From an uncultured Oscillospiraceae bacterium (lineage in GTDB: Bacteria; Bacillota; Clostridia; Oscillospirales; Oscillospiraceae): a stretch of DNA of 45,990 nt. Below the pieces are notes generated by a model. The model was not told where the DNA came from. It worked only from the letters and a program-made list of their open reading frames with translations, and searched no databases. Shown in pieces: positions 6,940-14,553 of this stretch (within the stretch, counting starts at the first letter, position 1; the number at the start of each line of letters is the position of its first letter). The stretch is from positions 1 through 45,990 of the forward strand of contig CAKTEZ010000012.1 in NCBI GenBank assembly GCA_934553255.1. Direction: 5' to 3'. A program made the position numbers and the translations under genes.

Positions 6940-9606
6940 ATGTCCCATCCTGTTTACGGCCTCAACGAGCTGCGGGAAATGTTCCTCCGGTTCTTTGAGA
7001 GCAAGGGCCACCTGCGCCTGCCCAGCTTTTCCCTCATTCCGCAGAACGACAAATCCATCCTGCTCATCAACGCGGGCATGACCCCCATGAAGCCGTGGTT
7101 CAAGGGCGAGGAGGAGCCGCCGCGCCGCCGCGTCTGCACCTGCCAGAAGTGCATCCGCACCGGCGACATCGACAATGTCGGTCACACCGCACGCCACGGC
7201 ACTTATTTTGAAATGCTCGGCAACTTCTCCTTCGGCGACTACTTCAAGCATGAGGCGATCGCATGGTCGTGGGAGTTCCTCACCAGCCCCGAGTGGGTCG
7301 GCCTCGAGCCGGACCGCCTCTATCCCTCTGTGTTCGCCGGAAGCGAGACGACCCCCGCGGACGACGAGGCGTTCGCCATCTGGCGCGACGAGATCGGCAT
7401 TCCCGAGGACCGTATTTTCCGCTTCGGTAAAGAGGACAACTTCTGGGAACACGGCTCCGGTCCGTGCGGTCCCTGCTCCGAAATTTACTACGACCGCGGC
7501 GCGGAGTACGGCTGCGGCAAGCCCGGCTGCACGGTCGGCTGCGACTGCGACCGCTATGTTGAGGTCTGGAACAATGTTTTCTCCCAGTTCGACAACGACG
7601 GTCACGGCAACTACACCGAACTCAAACAGAAGAACATCGACACCGGCATGGGCCTTGAGCGTCTGGCGATGGTCAGCCAGAATGTCAACTCTCTGTTCGA
7701 TGTGGATACCGTCATGCACATCACCAACAAGGTCAGCGAGATCACCGGCGCGCACTACGGCGAGAGCCAGGCGCGCGATGTCTCCCTGCGTATCATCACC
7801 GACCATATCCGCTCCGCGAGCTTCATGATCTGCGACGGCGTGCTGCCGAGCAACGAGGGCCGCGGCTATGTCCTGCGCCGCCTGCTGCGCCGCGCCGCGC
7901 GCCACGGCAAGCTCCTCGGCGTGGACCGTCCGTTCCTCCATGAGATCGTCGATACCGTTGTGGCGGTCAACGAGTGCGAGTATAAGGACCTGCGCGAGAA
8001 GCAGAGCTATATCACCAAGGTCATCCGCACCGAGGAGGAGAACTTTGCCAAGACCATCGACGGCGGTATGCGTATCTTCTCCGATATGCTCGCCGAGCAT
8101 AAGTCCAAGGGCGAGACGAAGTTCTCCGGCGAGGACGCGTTCAAGCTTTACGACACCTACGGCTTCCCCATCGACCTCACGCGTGAGATGGCGGCGGACG
8201 AGGGGCTGAGCGTGGACGAGGAGGCGTTCGCCAAGGCGATGGCCGAGCAGAAGACCCGCGCCCGCGAGGCGCGCAAGGCGCTCGGCGACCTCGGTTGGGC
8301 GGGCGTCGAGTTCGGCAAGGACATTCCGTCCACCGAGTTCGTCGGCTACGACCACGACTCCATCGACGACGCGAAGCTCGTCGCGCTGGTGGTCGAGGGC
8401 GAGCAGGCCGAGGAGATGATGAGCGGCGTCGAGGGTATTCTCGTACTCGACAAGACGCCGTTCTACGCCGAGATGGGCGGTCAGGTCGCCGACCACGGCG
8501 TCATTGTCTGCGGCGGCGCGAAATTTGAAGTGACCGACGTGCAGAAGAACAAGGGCGGCAAGTATATGCACACCGGCAAGGTCGTCTCCGGCAGCTTCAG
8601 GCTCGGCGACACCGTGACCGCAAGCATCGATACGGAGCGCCGCAAGGCCATTCGCCGCGCGCACACCGCCACGCACCTGCTCGATGCGGCGCTCAAGCAT
8701 GTTCTGGGCGAACACGCCCATCAGGCAGGCTCTCTTGTCGAGCCGGACCGCCTGCGCTTCGACTTCACGCACTTCGAGGGCATCACGCCCAAGCAGCTCG
8801 CGGAGATCGACGCCTTCGTGAACGACGCGGTACTCGACGGTATTCCCGTTGTGACCGAGGTGCTGCCCATCGAGGAAGCGAAGAAGAAGGGCGCCGTCGC
8901 CATGTTCGGCGAGAAGTACGGCGATGTGGTCCGCGTGGTCGAGATGGGCGATGTGTCCATGGAGTTCTGCGGCGGTACGCATCTTGACAACACCGCCAAG
9001 GTCGGACTGTTCCACATCAAGAGCGAGGGCAGCGTTGCCTCCGGCGTGCGCCGCATCGAGGCCATCACCGGCAAGCAGACGCTCGCCGAGATCCGCCGCA
9101 ATCAGGAGCGCATCGTCCGCGTGGCGCAGATGCTCAAGACTACGCAGGCCGAGCTGGAGAGCAAGCTCGAAGCCCAGATCGGCGAGCTGAAGGACATCAA
9201 GGCCAAGCTTGAAAAGTTCAAGGAGGAGGCGTCTCTCGGCGAGGCGCGCAGCTTCCTCACCGCCGCCAAGACGGTCGGCGGATTGAAGGTCATCACCGCC
9301 CAGCGCGACGGTATGGATCCCAACGCCATGCGTAAGCTCGGCGACTTCCTGCGCGACAAGGAGTCGGGCGTTGTCGGCGTGCTGGCCTCCGTCCATGAGG
9401 GCAAGGTCACGCTGCTGGCAGTCTGCGGCAAGGACGCGGTCGCCCGCGGCGTCAAGGCGGGCGACATCATCAAGGCCATCGCGCCCGTCTGCGGCGGCAA
9501 GGGCGGCGGCAAGCCGGATTCCGCCATGGGCGGCGGCACCGAGGTGAGCAAGGTCGACGACGCGCTCGCGGCGGTGGACGACTATGTTGCAAAGGTGGTC
9601 GGCTGA
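6940..9606 (+). CDS. alaS: alanine--tRNA ligase
   Basis: The 888-aa class II synthetase charges tRNA-Ala. The catalytic core starts at residue 1 with GLNELREMFLRFFESKGH, then PSFSLIPQNDKSILLINAGM (class II motif 1 region), RTGDIDNVGHTARHGTYFEM and GNFSFGDYFKHEAI. The editing domain carries HTATHLL (residues about 574-580) and CGGTH (about 676-680), which hold the zinc and deacylate mischarged Ser or Gly. A coiled region (about 705-770) and a Gly-rich C-Ala domain ending in GGGKGGGKPDSAMGGG complete the normal length. AAAGGAG lies upstream of the ATG. It is the expected target of the T-box at 6240, with a lipoprotein gene in between. Its stop overlaps the next small gene by one base. Confidence 0.97.
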   Translation: MSHPVYGLNELREMFLRFFESKGHLRLPSFSLIPQNDKSILLINAGMTPMKPWFKGEEEPPRRRVCTCQKCIRTGDIDNVGHTARHGTYFEMLGNFSFGDYFKHEAIAWSWEFLTSPEWVGLEPDRLYPSVFAGSETTPADDEAFAIWRDEIGIPEDRIFRFGKEDNFWEHGSGPCGPCSEIYYDRGAEYGCGKPGCTVGCDCDRYVEVWNNVFSQFDNDGHGNYTELKQKNIDTGMGLERLAMVSQNVNSLFDVDTVMHITNKVSEITGAHYGESQARDVSLRIITDHIRSASFMICDGVLPSNEGRGYVLRRLLRRAARHGKLLGVDRPFLHEIVDTVVAVNECEYKDLREKQSYITKVIRTEEENFAKTIDGGMRIFSDMLAEHKSKGETKFSGEDAFKLYDTYGFPIDLTREMAADEGLSVDEEAFAKAMAEQKTRAREARKALGDLGWAGVEFGKDIPSTEFVGYDHDSIDDAKLVALVVEGEQAEEMMSGVEGILVLDKTPFYAEMGGQVADHGVIVCGGAKFEVTDVQKNKGGKYMHTGKVVSGSFRLGDTVTASIDTERRKAIRRAHTATHLLDAALKHVLGEHAHQAGSLVEPDRLRFDFTHFEGITPKQLAEIDAFVNDAVLDGIPVVTEVLPIEEAKKKGAVAMFGEKYGDVVRVVEMGDVSMEFCGGTHLDNTAKVGLFHIKSEGSVASGVRRIEAITGKQTLAEIRRNQERIVRVAQMLKTTQAELESKLEAQIGELKDIKAKLEKFKEEASLGEARSFLTAAKTVGGLKVITAQRDGMDPNAMRKLGDFLRDKESGVVGVLASVHEGKVTLLAVCGKDAVARGVKAGDIIKAIAPVCGGKGGGKPDSAMGGGTEVSKVDDALAAVDDYVAKVVG

Positions 9607-9782
9607 TGCAGCTGCCGAACGACCCCGTGATGCTCATGAGCTTTTGCAACGCGCGGCTGCGCGACGAGTACGAGAGCCTTGATGAGCTGTGTTCCTCGCT
9701 GGATGTGGACAGGGACAGGCTCTGCGCGCGTCTGGCTGAGGCCGATTACCATTATGATCCCAAACGAAACCAATTTCTTTGA
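9606..9782 (+). CDS. DUF4250 domain-containing small protein
   Basis: This 58-residue protein starts at an ATG whose A is the last base of the alaS stop codon (TGATG). It begins MQLPNDPVMLMSFCNARLRD and continues with SLDELCSSLDVD and a terminal YHYDPKRNQFL, which is the whole DUF4250 pattern as I know it from clostridial genomes. It is predicted to be a small soluble helical protein with a winged-helix-like look; the function is unknown. Tight coupling to alaS suggests it is co-translated and therefore also under alanine T-box control. Confidence 0.8.
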   Translation: MQLPNDPVMLMSFCNARLRDEYESLDELCSSLDVDRDRLCARLAEADYHYDPKRNQFL

Positions 9783-9796
9783 AAGGAGCGAAAAAT

Positions 9797-10138
9797 ATGA
9801 AGAACGATTGCCTGTTCTGCGCCATCGCGGCGGGGGAGATCCCCTCGAACAAGGTCTATGAGGACGAGCTGTGCTACGCCTTCAACGACATTGCGCCGCA
9901 GGCTCCCACGCACTTCCTCGTCATTCCCAAGGTGCATATCGCGTCTGTTTCCGGCGTCAGCGCCGAAAACAGCGCGGTCGTCGCCCACATCTTTGAGGTC
10001 ATTGCCAAGGTGACAAAGGAACGCGGCATCGAGAGCTACCGCGTGGTCTCCAACATCGGCGAGCAGGCGGGCCAGAGCGTGCCGCATCTGCACTTCCATG
10101 TGCTTGCGGGGCGCGATATGACATGGCCTCCGGGCTGA
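9797..10138 (+). CDS. HIT-family nucleotide-binding protein
   Basis: The 113-aa cytosolic protein is a histidine triad hydrolase of the Hint/PKCI branch, which cleaves nucleoside phosphoramidates and acyl-adenylates such as aminoacyl-AMP. It starts CLFCAIAAGEIPSNKVYED, the usual CxxC-containing opening, and carries the triad PHLHFHVLAG near the C-terminus. AAAGGAGCG lies seven bases before the ATG at 9797; an earlier in-frame start would lie upstream of this RBS. The context after alaS fits a role in removing stray aminoacyl-adenylates, but that link is inferred. Confidence 0.92.
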   Translation: MKNDCLFCAIAAGEIPSNKVYEDELCYAFNDIAPQAPTHFLVIPKVHIASVSGVSAENSAVVAHIFEVIAKVTKERGIESYRVVSNIGEQAGQSVPHLHFHVLAGRDMTWPPG

Positions 10139-10147
10139 AAACATGAT

Positions 10148-10282
10148 GCATTGCGAAAGCAATGCGAATACCAAAGGGGGTATTCTCTCGCGCGAGAGAA
10201 TACCCCCTTTGAAACCCCAAGAGAGCGCAAGGGGCGGCAAAATCCTTGCGCTGTACGCGAAAAATGCGAATTGCATTTTTCG
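10148..10282. repeat. array of four consecutive inverted repeats
   Basis: Four hairpins follow one another with little spacing. The first, GCATTGC-GAAA-GCAATGC, spans 10148-10165. The second is a perfect 40-bp palindrome (10172-10211) centred on CTCTCGCGCGAGAG with AAAGGGGGTATT arms. The third, AGCGCAAGG with CCTTGCGCT, spans 10224-10252. The fourth, CGAAAAATGC-GAATT-GCATTTTTCG, spans 10258-10282. None has a proper T-tract except the last in part. The structure could be a short palindromic mobile repeat (REP/MITE-like) or a structured RNA at the end of the HIT transcript. The last hairpin overlaps the -35 box of the next promoter. Confidence 0.8.
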
Positions 10283-10299
10283 AGAAAGACTGCTATATT
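10271..10299 (+). promoter_or_regulatory. promoter of xre-comEC
   Basis: TTGCAT (10271-10276), a 17-bp spacer and TATATT (10294-10299). The -35 element lies inside the 3' arm of the last hairpin of the array. Confidence 0.65.
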
Positions 10300-10335
10300 G
10301 AAAATGGCCCCACATGGGCACATTACCATGAGATG

Positions 10336-10357
10336 AATGTTGCCGTTTGGTAACATT
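10336..10357. promoter_or_regulatory. probable operator (inverted repeat) upstream of the XRE gene
   Basis: AATGTTGCC-GTTT-GGTAACATT is a 9-bp inverted repeat with one mismatch (G opposite A). It lies 37-58 bp downstream of the -10 box at 10294 and 17 bp before the XRE start, where a roadblock or autoregulatory operator would be expected. The binding protein is inferred to be the adjacent regulator. Confidence 0.5.
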
Positions 10358-10374
10358 TGCTCGAGGTGATGCAC

Positions 10375-10578
10375 ATGGAGATCAAAAGGCTGCGCGATCT
10401 GCGAGAGGACAACGACAAGACCCAGCAGGAGATCGCAGAGCTTTTGAATATGCACCGCAGCGTGTACCGCCGCTATGAAAGCGGTGAGAGAGAGACACCT
10501 TCATGGGTCATTGTCAAGCTCGCGCAGTACTATAAGGTCAGCGCCGACTATCTGCTCGGCCTGAAGGACGAGCCGTGA
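10375..10578 (+). CDS. small XRE-family transcriptional regulator
   Basis: The 67-aa protein is essentially a single Cro/C1-type helix-turn-helix domain: IKRLRDLREDNDKTQQEIAE, then LLNMHRSVYRRYESGER with the recognition helix, and VIVKLAQYYKVSADYLLGL at the end. GAGGTGA lies five bases before the ATG at 10375; a GTG-type start further upstream is less well placed. The last four bases (GTGA) overlap the start of comEC, so both are translated from one message. The inverted repeat just upstream suggests autoregulation, and control of competence-gene expression is an inference from the coupling. Confidence 0.88.
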   Translation: MEIKRLRDLREDNDKTQQEIAELLNMHRSVYRRYESGERETPSWVIVKLAQYYKVSADYLLGLKDEP

Positions 10579-12827
10579 GGCGTCCGCTGTTTTGCTTCTG
10601 CGCCGCGTTTGCGGCAGGCTGCGTGTTGGCACAGTACCTGCTTGTACCCGCGTGCTGGCCCACCACGGCGCTTGCGGCGCTGGGCGCGGGGGCGCTCGGT
10701 CTGCTGTTCCTGCGCGGCGCATGGCGCGGACGCACCGTGCTTGCCGCGCTTGGCATAGCGCTCGCGCTCGGTTGGAGCATCGGCTATGCGCGGCTCGTCG
10801 TCCTGCCGAACGAGGCGTTCATCGGCCAGACGGAGGAGGTCCGATTGGAGCTGTGCGGCTACGCGGCGGAGACGAAGTACGGCGCGAAGGCGACGGTGCG
10901 CATTCTGGGACGCGGGCTGCACGGGAGGGCGGTTTACTACGGAGATGCCGAGCTGCTCGACATGGAGCCGGGGACGCAGGTGGCGGACACGGTGTTTTTC
11001 AACAGCGCTGCCGATCCGTCGGCCTCCGGCGAGACGATCCGTAATTTTACCGCCAAGGGCGTTTATCTGCTGCTCTACAGCCGCGGCGAGCCGGCGTATG
11101 AGACCGGCAAAGCGGGCGCGCTGCGCTATGCGCCGCAGCGCATCGCAAAAAGGCTCGGCGAGACCATCGAAGCTTCATGCGACGAGCGCACGGGCGGCTT
11201 TCTGCGCGCGCTGCTCCTCGGCGACAAACGCTGCCTCGACGAGGAGGACTCCGTCAACCTGTCCGAGGCGGGACTTTACCATATCACGGCGGTCTCCGGC
11301 CTGCATTGTATGTTCCTGGTCGAGCTGCTCGACCGATTGCTGAAGAAACGGACGCACCGCCGCGTCCGCTGTGCGGTGACGCTGCCGCTGCTGGCGCTCT
11401 ACGCGCTTGTGACGGGCGCGTCGCCGAGTATTCTGCGCGCCTGTATCATGATCGCCATGACGCAGCTTGCGCCGCTCTTCCGGCGGGAGAGCGACCGTCC
11501 GACGGCGCTCGGCTTCGCACTGCTGCTCATTTTGCTGAAAAATCCCTATGCCATTGCGAGCATCAGCCTGCAGCTTTCCTTCTCCGCAGTCGCGGGGATG
11601 CTCTGGCTCACGCCGAGGCTGACGGAGCGTGCGCGGGACAAGGGACGCATCGTCCGCTTTGTATGGACATCGCTGGCGGCGACGCTTGGCGCGCTGCTGT
11701 TTTCCGCGCCGCTGAGTGCGTGTTATTTTGGGACATTCTCACTTGTTTCGTTTTTGAGCAATCTTCTGTGTCTGTGGGCGACGAGCTTCACCTTCGGCTT
11801 GGGAGTGGCGGGGACGCTGACGGCGATGCTTCTTCCGCCTGTCGGACGCATCGCGCTGCTTCCGGCGAAACTGGGCGCAGGATATGTGCTGTTCCTTTCA
11901 GGACTTTTGGAGGAGCTGCCGCTCCACGCGCTCTATTTCAACACCGCGCTCTCTGTGCTGTGGCTGGTCTATGTCTACGCGCTGCTTACCGTCTGCGCCG
12001 CCGCGCGGCGGGGAAGATACCGTTGGTGGGCAGCCGGCGTGTTGGCGGTGGCGATGCTGTTCGTCACGGCGCGCGTCAACGCCTTGCGCTTTGAGCGCGG
12101 TCCGCTGTACGTCACCGCGCTGGATGTGGGGCAGGGAGAGAGCGTTGCGTTTCTCTCGCGCGGGCATGCCGCGCTGGTGGACTGCGGCAGCAGCAATTCC
12201 TACGTCAGCGCGGGCGGCATAGCCGCTGATTATCTGATGAGTGCGGGGCTGGACCGGCTGGACGCGGTGGTACTCACGCACTATCACGACGACCATGCCA
12301 ACGGACTTGCCGAGCTGCTCGCGCGGCTGGACGTGGACGCGCTGTATCTTCCCGACATCGCGGAGGAGGACGGCGAGAAGTCCCGCGTGCTGGCGTTGGC
12401 GGAGCGCTGCGGCGTTCCGGTGCGGTATGTGACCGCAGAGACAGAGCTGCCGCTCGGCGACGCGGTGCTGACGCTCTACCCGCCGGTGGGTGCGGGCGGC
12501 GCGAACGAGCTGGGCCTGACGGTGCTTGGCTCGGCGGGCGCGTTCGATACGCTCATCACCGGCGATATGGACAGCGGGACGGAGCGGGCGCTGCTGGAAA
12601 GCTATGCGCTGCCGGACGTTGAGGTGCTGCTCGTCGGACACCATGGCTCGCGCTACTCCACGAGCGAGGAACTGCTGGACGCCGTGACGCCGGAGGTCGG
12701 CGTCGTGAGCGTGGGAAGCAACAGCTATGGGCATCCGACGCGGGACGCGCTGCTCCGCCTGACGGACGCGGGCGCGGATGTTTACCGGACGGATCTACAG
12801 GGAAACATATCCATTCAAGTGAACTGA
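10575..12827 (+). CDS. comEC: DNA internalization protein ComEC/Rec2
   Basis: The 750-aa inner-membrane channel moves single-stranded DNA into the cytoplasm in natural transformation. Two or three N-terminal membrane helices (residues 1-70) precede a soluble beta-rich part (about 70-190). The Competence domain with many helices follows; its conserved start EAGLYHITAVSGLHCMF is at about residues 231-247. The C-terminal metallo-beta-lactamase-like domain begins at about residue 510: LDVGQGESVAF, then LTHYHDDHANG and VGHHGSRYSTS, so the metal ligands of the predicted nuclease are intact. The length is normal and there is no frameshift. The start is the GTG overlapping the XRE stop. comEC-holA order is common in Firmicutes. 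No other competence gene is in the window. Confidence 0.93.
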   Translation: MRRPLFCFCAAFAAGCVLAQYLLVPACWPTTALAALGAGALGLLFLRGAWRGRTVLAALGIALALGWSIGYARLVVLPNEAFIGQTEEVRLELCGYAAETKYGAKATVRILGRGLHGRAVYYGDAELLDMEPGTQVADTVFFNSAADPSASGETIRNFTAKGVYLLLYSRGEPAYETGKAGALRYAPQRIAKRLGETIEASCDERTGGFLRALLLGDKRCLDEEDSVNLSEAGLYHITAVSGLHCMFLVELLDRLLKKRTHRRVRCAVTLPLLALYALVTGASPSILRACIMIAMTQLAPLFRRESDRPTALGFALLLILLKNPYAIASISLQLSFSAVAGMLWLTPRLTERARDKGRIVRFVWTSLAATLGALLFSAPLSACYFGTFSLVSFLSNLLCLWATSFTFGLGVAGTLTAMLLPPVGRIALLPAKLGAGYVLFLSGLLEELPLHALYFNTALSVLWLVYVYALLTVCAAARRGRYRWWAAGVLAVAMLFVTARVNALRFERGPLYVTALDVGQGESVAFLSRGHAALVDCGSSNSYVSAGGIAADYLMSAGLDRLDAVVLTHYHDDHANGLAELLARLDVDALYLPDIAEEDGEKSRVLALAERCGVPVRYVTAETELPLGDAVLTLYPPVGAGGANELGLTVLGSAGAFDTLITGDMDSGTERALLESYALPDVEVLLVGHHGSRYSTSEELLDAVTPEVGVVSVGSNSYGHPTRDALLRLTDAGADVYRTDLQGNISIQVN

Positions 12828-12837
12828 GGGAAAAACG

Positions 12838-13881
12838 ATGGCAGAGAAGAAAGGCCCCGACAAGGGCTACCAGAAGCTGAAGGCCGATCTTGCCGCAGAC
12901 GCGGTCGGACAGGTCTATATTTTCTACGGCGAGGAGAGCTATCTGCGCGAGTACTATCTCAAGGAGGTGCAGAAGAAGCTGGTCCCCGCGGGCTTTGAGG
13001 AGTTCAATTTCCACCGCGTCGCAGGCAAAGGCCTGACGGTGGAGGAACTGACCGAAATGACCGAGGCTATGCCGATGATGGCGGAGCGGACGCTCATCGT
13101 CGTCACGGACTGCGACCTCTACAGGCTCGGCGAGGAGCAGCGGGAAAAGCTCATCGCGCTGCTGGAGGATTTTCCGCCGTACTGCTGCCTGATCTTCGTC
13201 TACGACCTTGTGGAGTACAAGCCTAACAAGACCTATAAAAAGCTCTATGCCGCGCTCGCCAAGGGCGCGCAGGAGGTCAAATTTGAAACGCAGGACCGCA
13301 GCGACCTTGTGAATTGGATCGCCCGCCGCTTCCGCGCGGCGGGACATGACATCGACGCCCGCACAGCGGAGCATCTGATGTTCACCTGCGGCAGCCTGAT
13401 GACCGGCCTTGTGCCGGAGATCGAGAAGATCAGCGCCTACGCCAAGGGGCGGACTGTGACGGTCGAGGATGTCAACGCCGTAGCCGACCCCGTGCTGGAC
13501 GCGGTGGTGTTCGACATGACGAACGCCGTCACCAAGGGAGACTATGACCGTGCGAGCGAGCTGCTGGGGCGGCTGCTCAAAAAGCAGGAGGAGCCGATCA
13601 TGCTCCTCGGCGTGATCGCCAAGGAGCTGCGGCGGCTCTACACCGCGCGTATCGCGCTTGACTCCGGCAAGGATAAGCTGTGGCTGATGGACCTGTGGAG
13701 CATGCGCTCGGATTATCCTGCGCGGCTGCTGCTCGACGCGGCGAGAAAAACGACGCATGAATGGTGCGCGAACAGCCTTGCCCTCTGCCAGAAGCTGGAC
13801 CGCCGCATGAAAAGCGAGAAGGGCATCGACCGCGAGGGCGAGTTGAAGCTGCTGCTCATGCAGCTGGCGCAGAAGGTGTGA
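12838..13881 (+). CDS. holA: DNA polymerase III subunit delta
   Basis: This 347-aa subunit of the clamp loader opens the beta sliding clamp. The N-terminal part has VYIFYGEESYLREYYLKEV (about residues 26-44), the normal HolA opening, and TEAMPMMAERTLIVVTD. The LFDD-like middle, EVKFETQDRSDLVNWIARRF, and the C-terminal collar helices with LLGRLLKKQEEPIMLLGVIA are characteristic. It starts at the ATG at 12838, ten bases after the comEC stop. The comEC-holA pair and the absence of an own promoter indicate an operon. Length and motif order leave little doubt. Confidence 0.92.
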   Translation: MAEKKGPDKGYQKLKADLAADAVGQVYIFYGEESYLREYYLKEVQKKLVPAGFEEFNFHRVAGKGLTVEELTEMTEAMPMMAERTLIVVTDCDLYRLGEEQREKLIALLEDFPPYCCLIFVYDLVEYKPNKTYKKLYAALAKGAQEVKFETQDRSDLVNWIARRFRAAGHDIDARTAEHLMFTCGSLMTGLVPEIEKISAYAKGRTVTVEDVNAVADPVLDAVVFDMTNAVTKGDYDRASELLGRLLKKQEEPIMLLGVIAKELRRLYTARIALDSGKDKLWLMDLWSMRSDYPARLLLDAARKTTHEWCANSLALCQKLDRRMKSEKGIDREGELKLLLMQLAQKV

Positions 13882-13883
13882 CG

Positions 13884-14489
13884 ATGGACAAGCCGAAGAT
13901 ACGAGAGGTCATCGTGGTCGAGGGCCGCTACGACAAAAATACGCTCGCACAGGTCGTGGACGCATCCATTTTGGAGCTGGGCGGCTTCGGCATTTTTAAC
14001 GACCGAGAGAAAACGGCGCTGCTGCGCCGCCTTGCCACGGCGCGCGGCATCATCGTCTTTACCGATCCGGACGGCGCGGGCTTCGTGATCCGGAACCGAA
14101 TCAAAGGGAGCATTCCGGACGGCCGCGTGCTGCACGCCTATGTTCCCGATGTGTACGGCAAGGAAAAGCGCAAGCGCCGGGCGGGGAAGGAAGGCAAGCT
14201 CGGCGTGGAGGGAATGCCGCCCGATGTGCTGCTTGCCGCCCTCCGCACGGCAGGCGCGACCTTTGAGGACACAAAGGAAGCTGTAAAGGAAAATACCATC
14301 ACATACGCCGACCTGCTGGATCTTGGGCTGATCGGCGCGGGGAGCCGAGAAACGCGCGCCGCGCTGCTGCACGCGTTGGCGCTGCCGGAGCGGCTCTCGA
14401 CCGGCGCTGTGCTCGATGTGCTGAGGACTCTCACGACACGCGAAAAGCTGGAGGAAGAATGCAATAAAATTGTTGCAAACAGGGAATAA
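13884..14489 (+). CDS. rnmV: ribonuclease M5 family protein (TOPRIM plus DUF4093)
   Basis: The 201-aa protein has an N-terminal TOPRIM domain: VIVVEGRYDKNTLAQVV with the catalytic Glu, followed by GGFGIFND and FTDPDGAGFVIRNRI with the metal-binding DxD. The Lys/Arg-rich segment KEKRKRRAGKEGKLGVEGM is the RNase M5 hallmark, and the C-terminal helical part is DUF4093. RNase M5 matures 5S rRNA from both ends on the ribosome precursor. The start is the ATG at 13884, two bases after the holA stop; a longer frame reading through the end of holA is not credible. The 3' end of the gene contains the glnS promoter. Confidence 0.88.
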   Translation: MDKPKIREVIVVEGRYDKNTLAQVVDASILELGGFGIFNDREKTALLRRLATARGIIVFTDPDGAGFVIRNRIKGSIPDGRVLHAYVPDVYGKEKRKRRAGKEGKLGVEGMPPDVLLAALRTAGATFEDTKEAVKENTITYADLLDLGLIGAGSRETRAALLHALALPERLSTGAVLDVLRTLTTREKLEEECNKIVANRE

Positions 14490-14501
14490 AAGGGCTATAA
14501 T
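14473..14501 (+). promoter_or_regulatory. promoter of glnS
   Basis: TTGCAA (14473-14478), a 17-bp spacer and a perfect TATAAT (14496-14501). The -35 lies inside the end of the rnmV coding region. A small GC hairpin (GCCTGC with GCAGGC, near 14518-14531) follows in the leader. Confidence 0.7.
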
Positions 14502-14553
14502 CAAACATTATTTTGTCTGCCGCAGGCAGGCGCGAGGAAAGGAAGGATTCAGT

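Noticed and set aside
6934..9396. Long minus-strand open frame across alaS
   Set aside because: It is antisense to a well-conserved synthetase. G+C-rich third codon positions commonly leave such open frames; the translation is His/Leu/Ala-rich with no motif.
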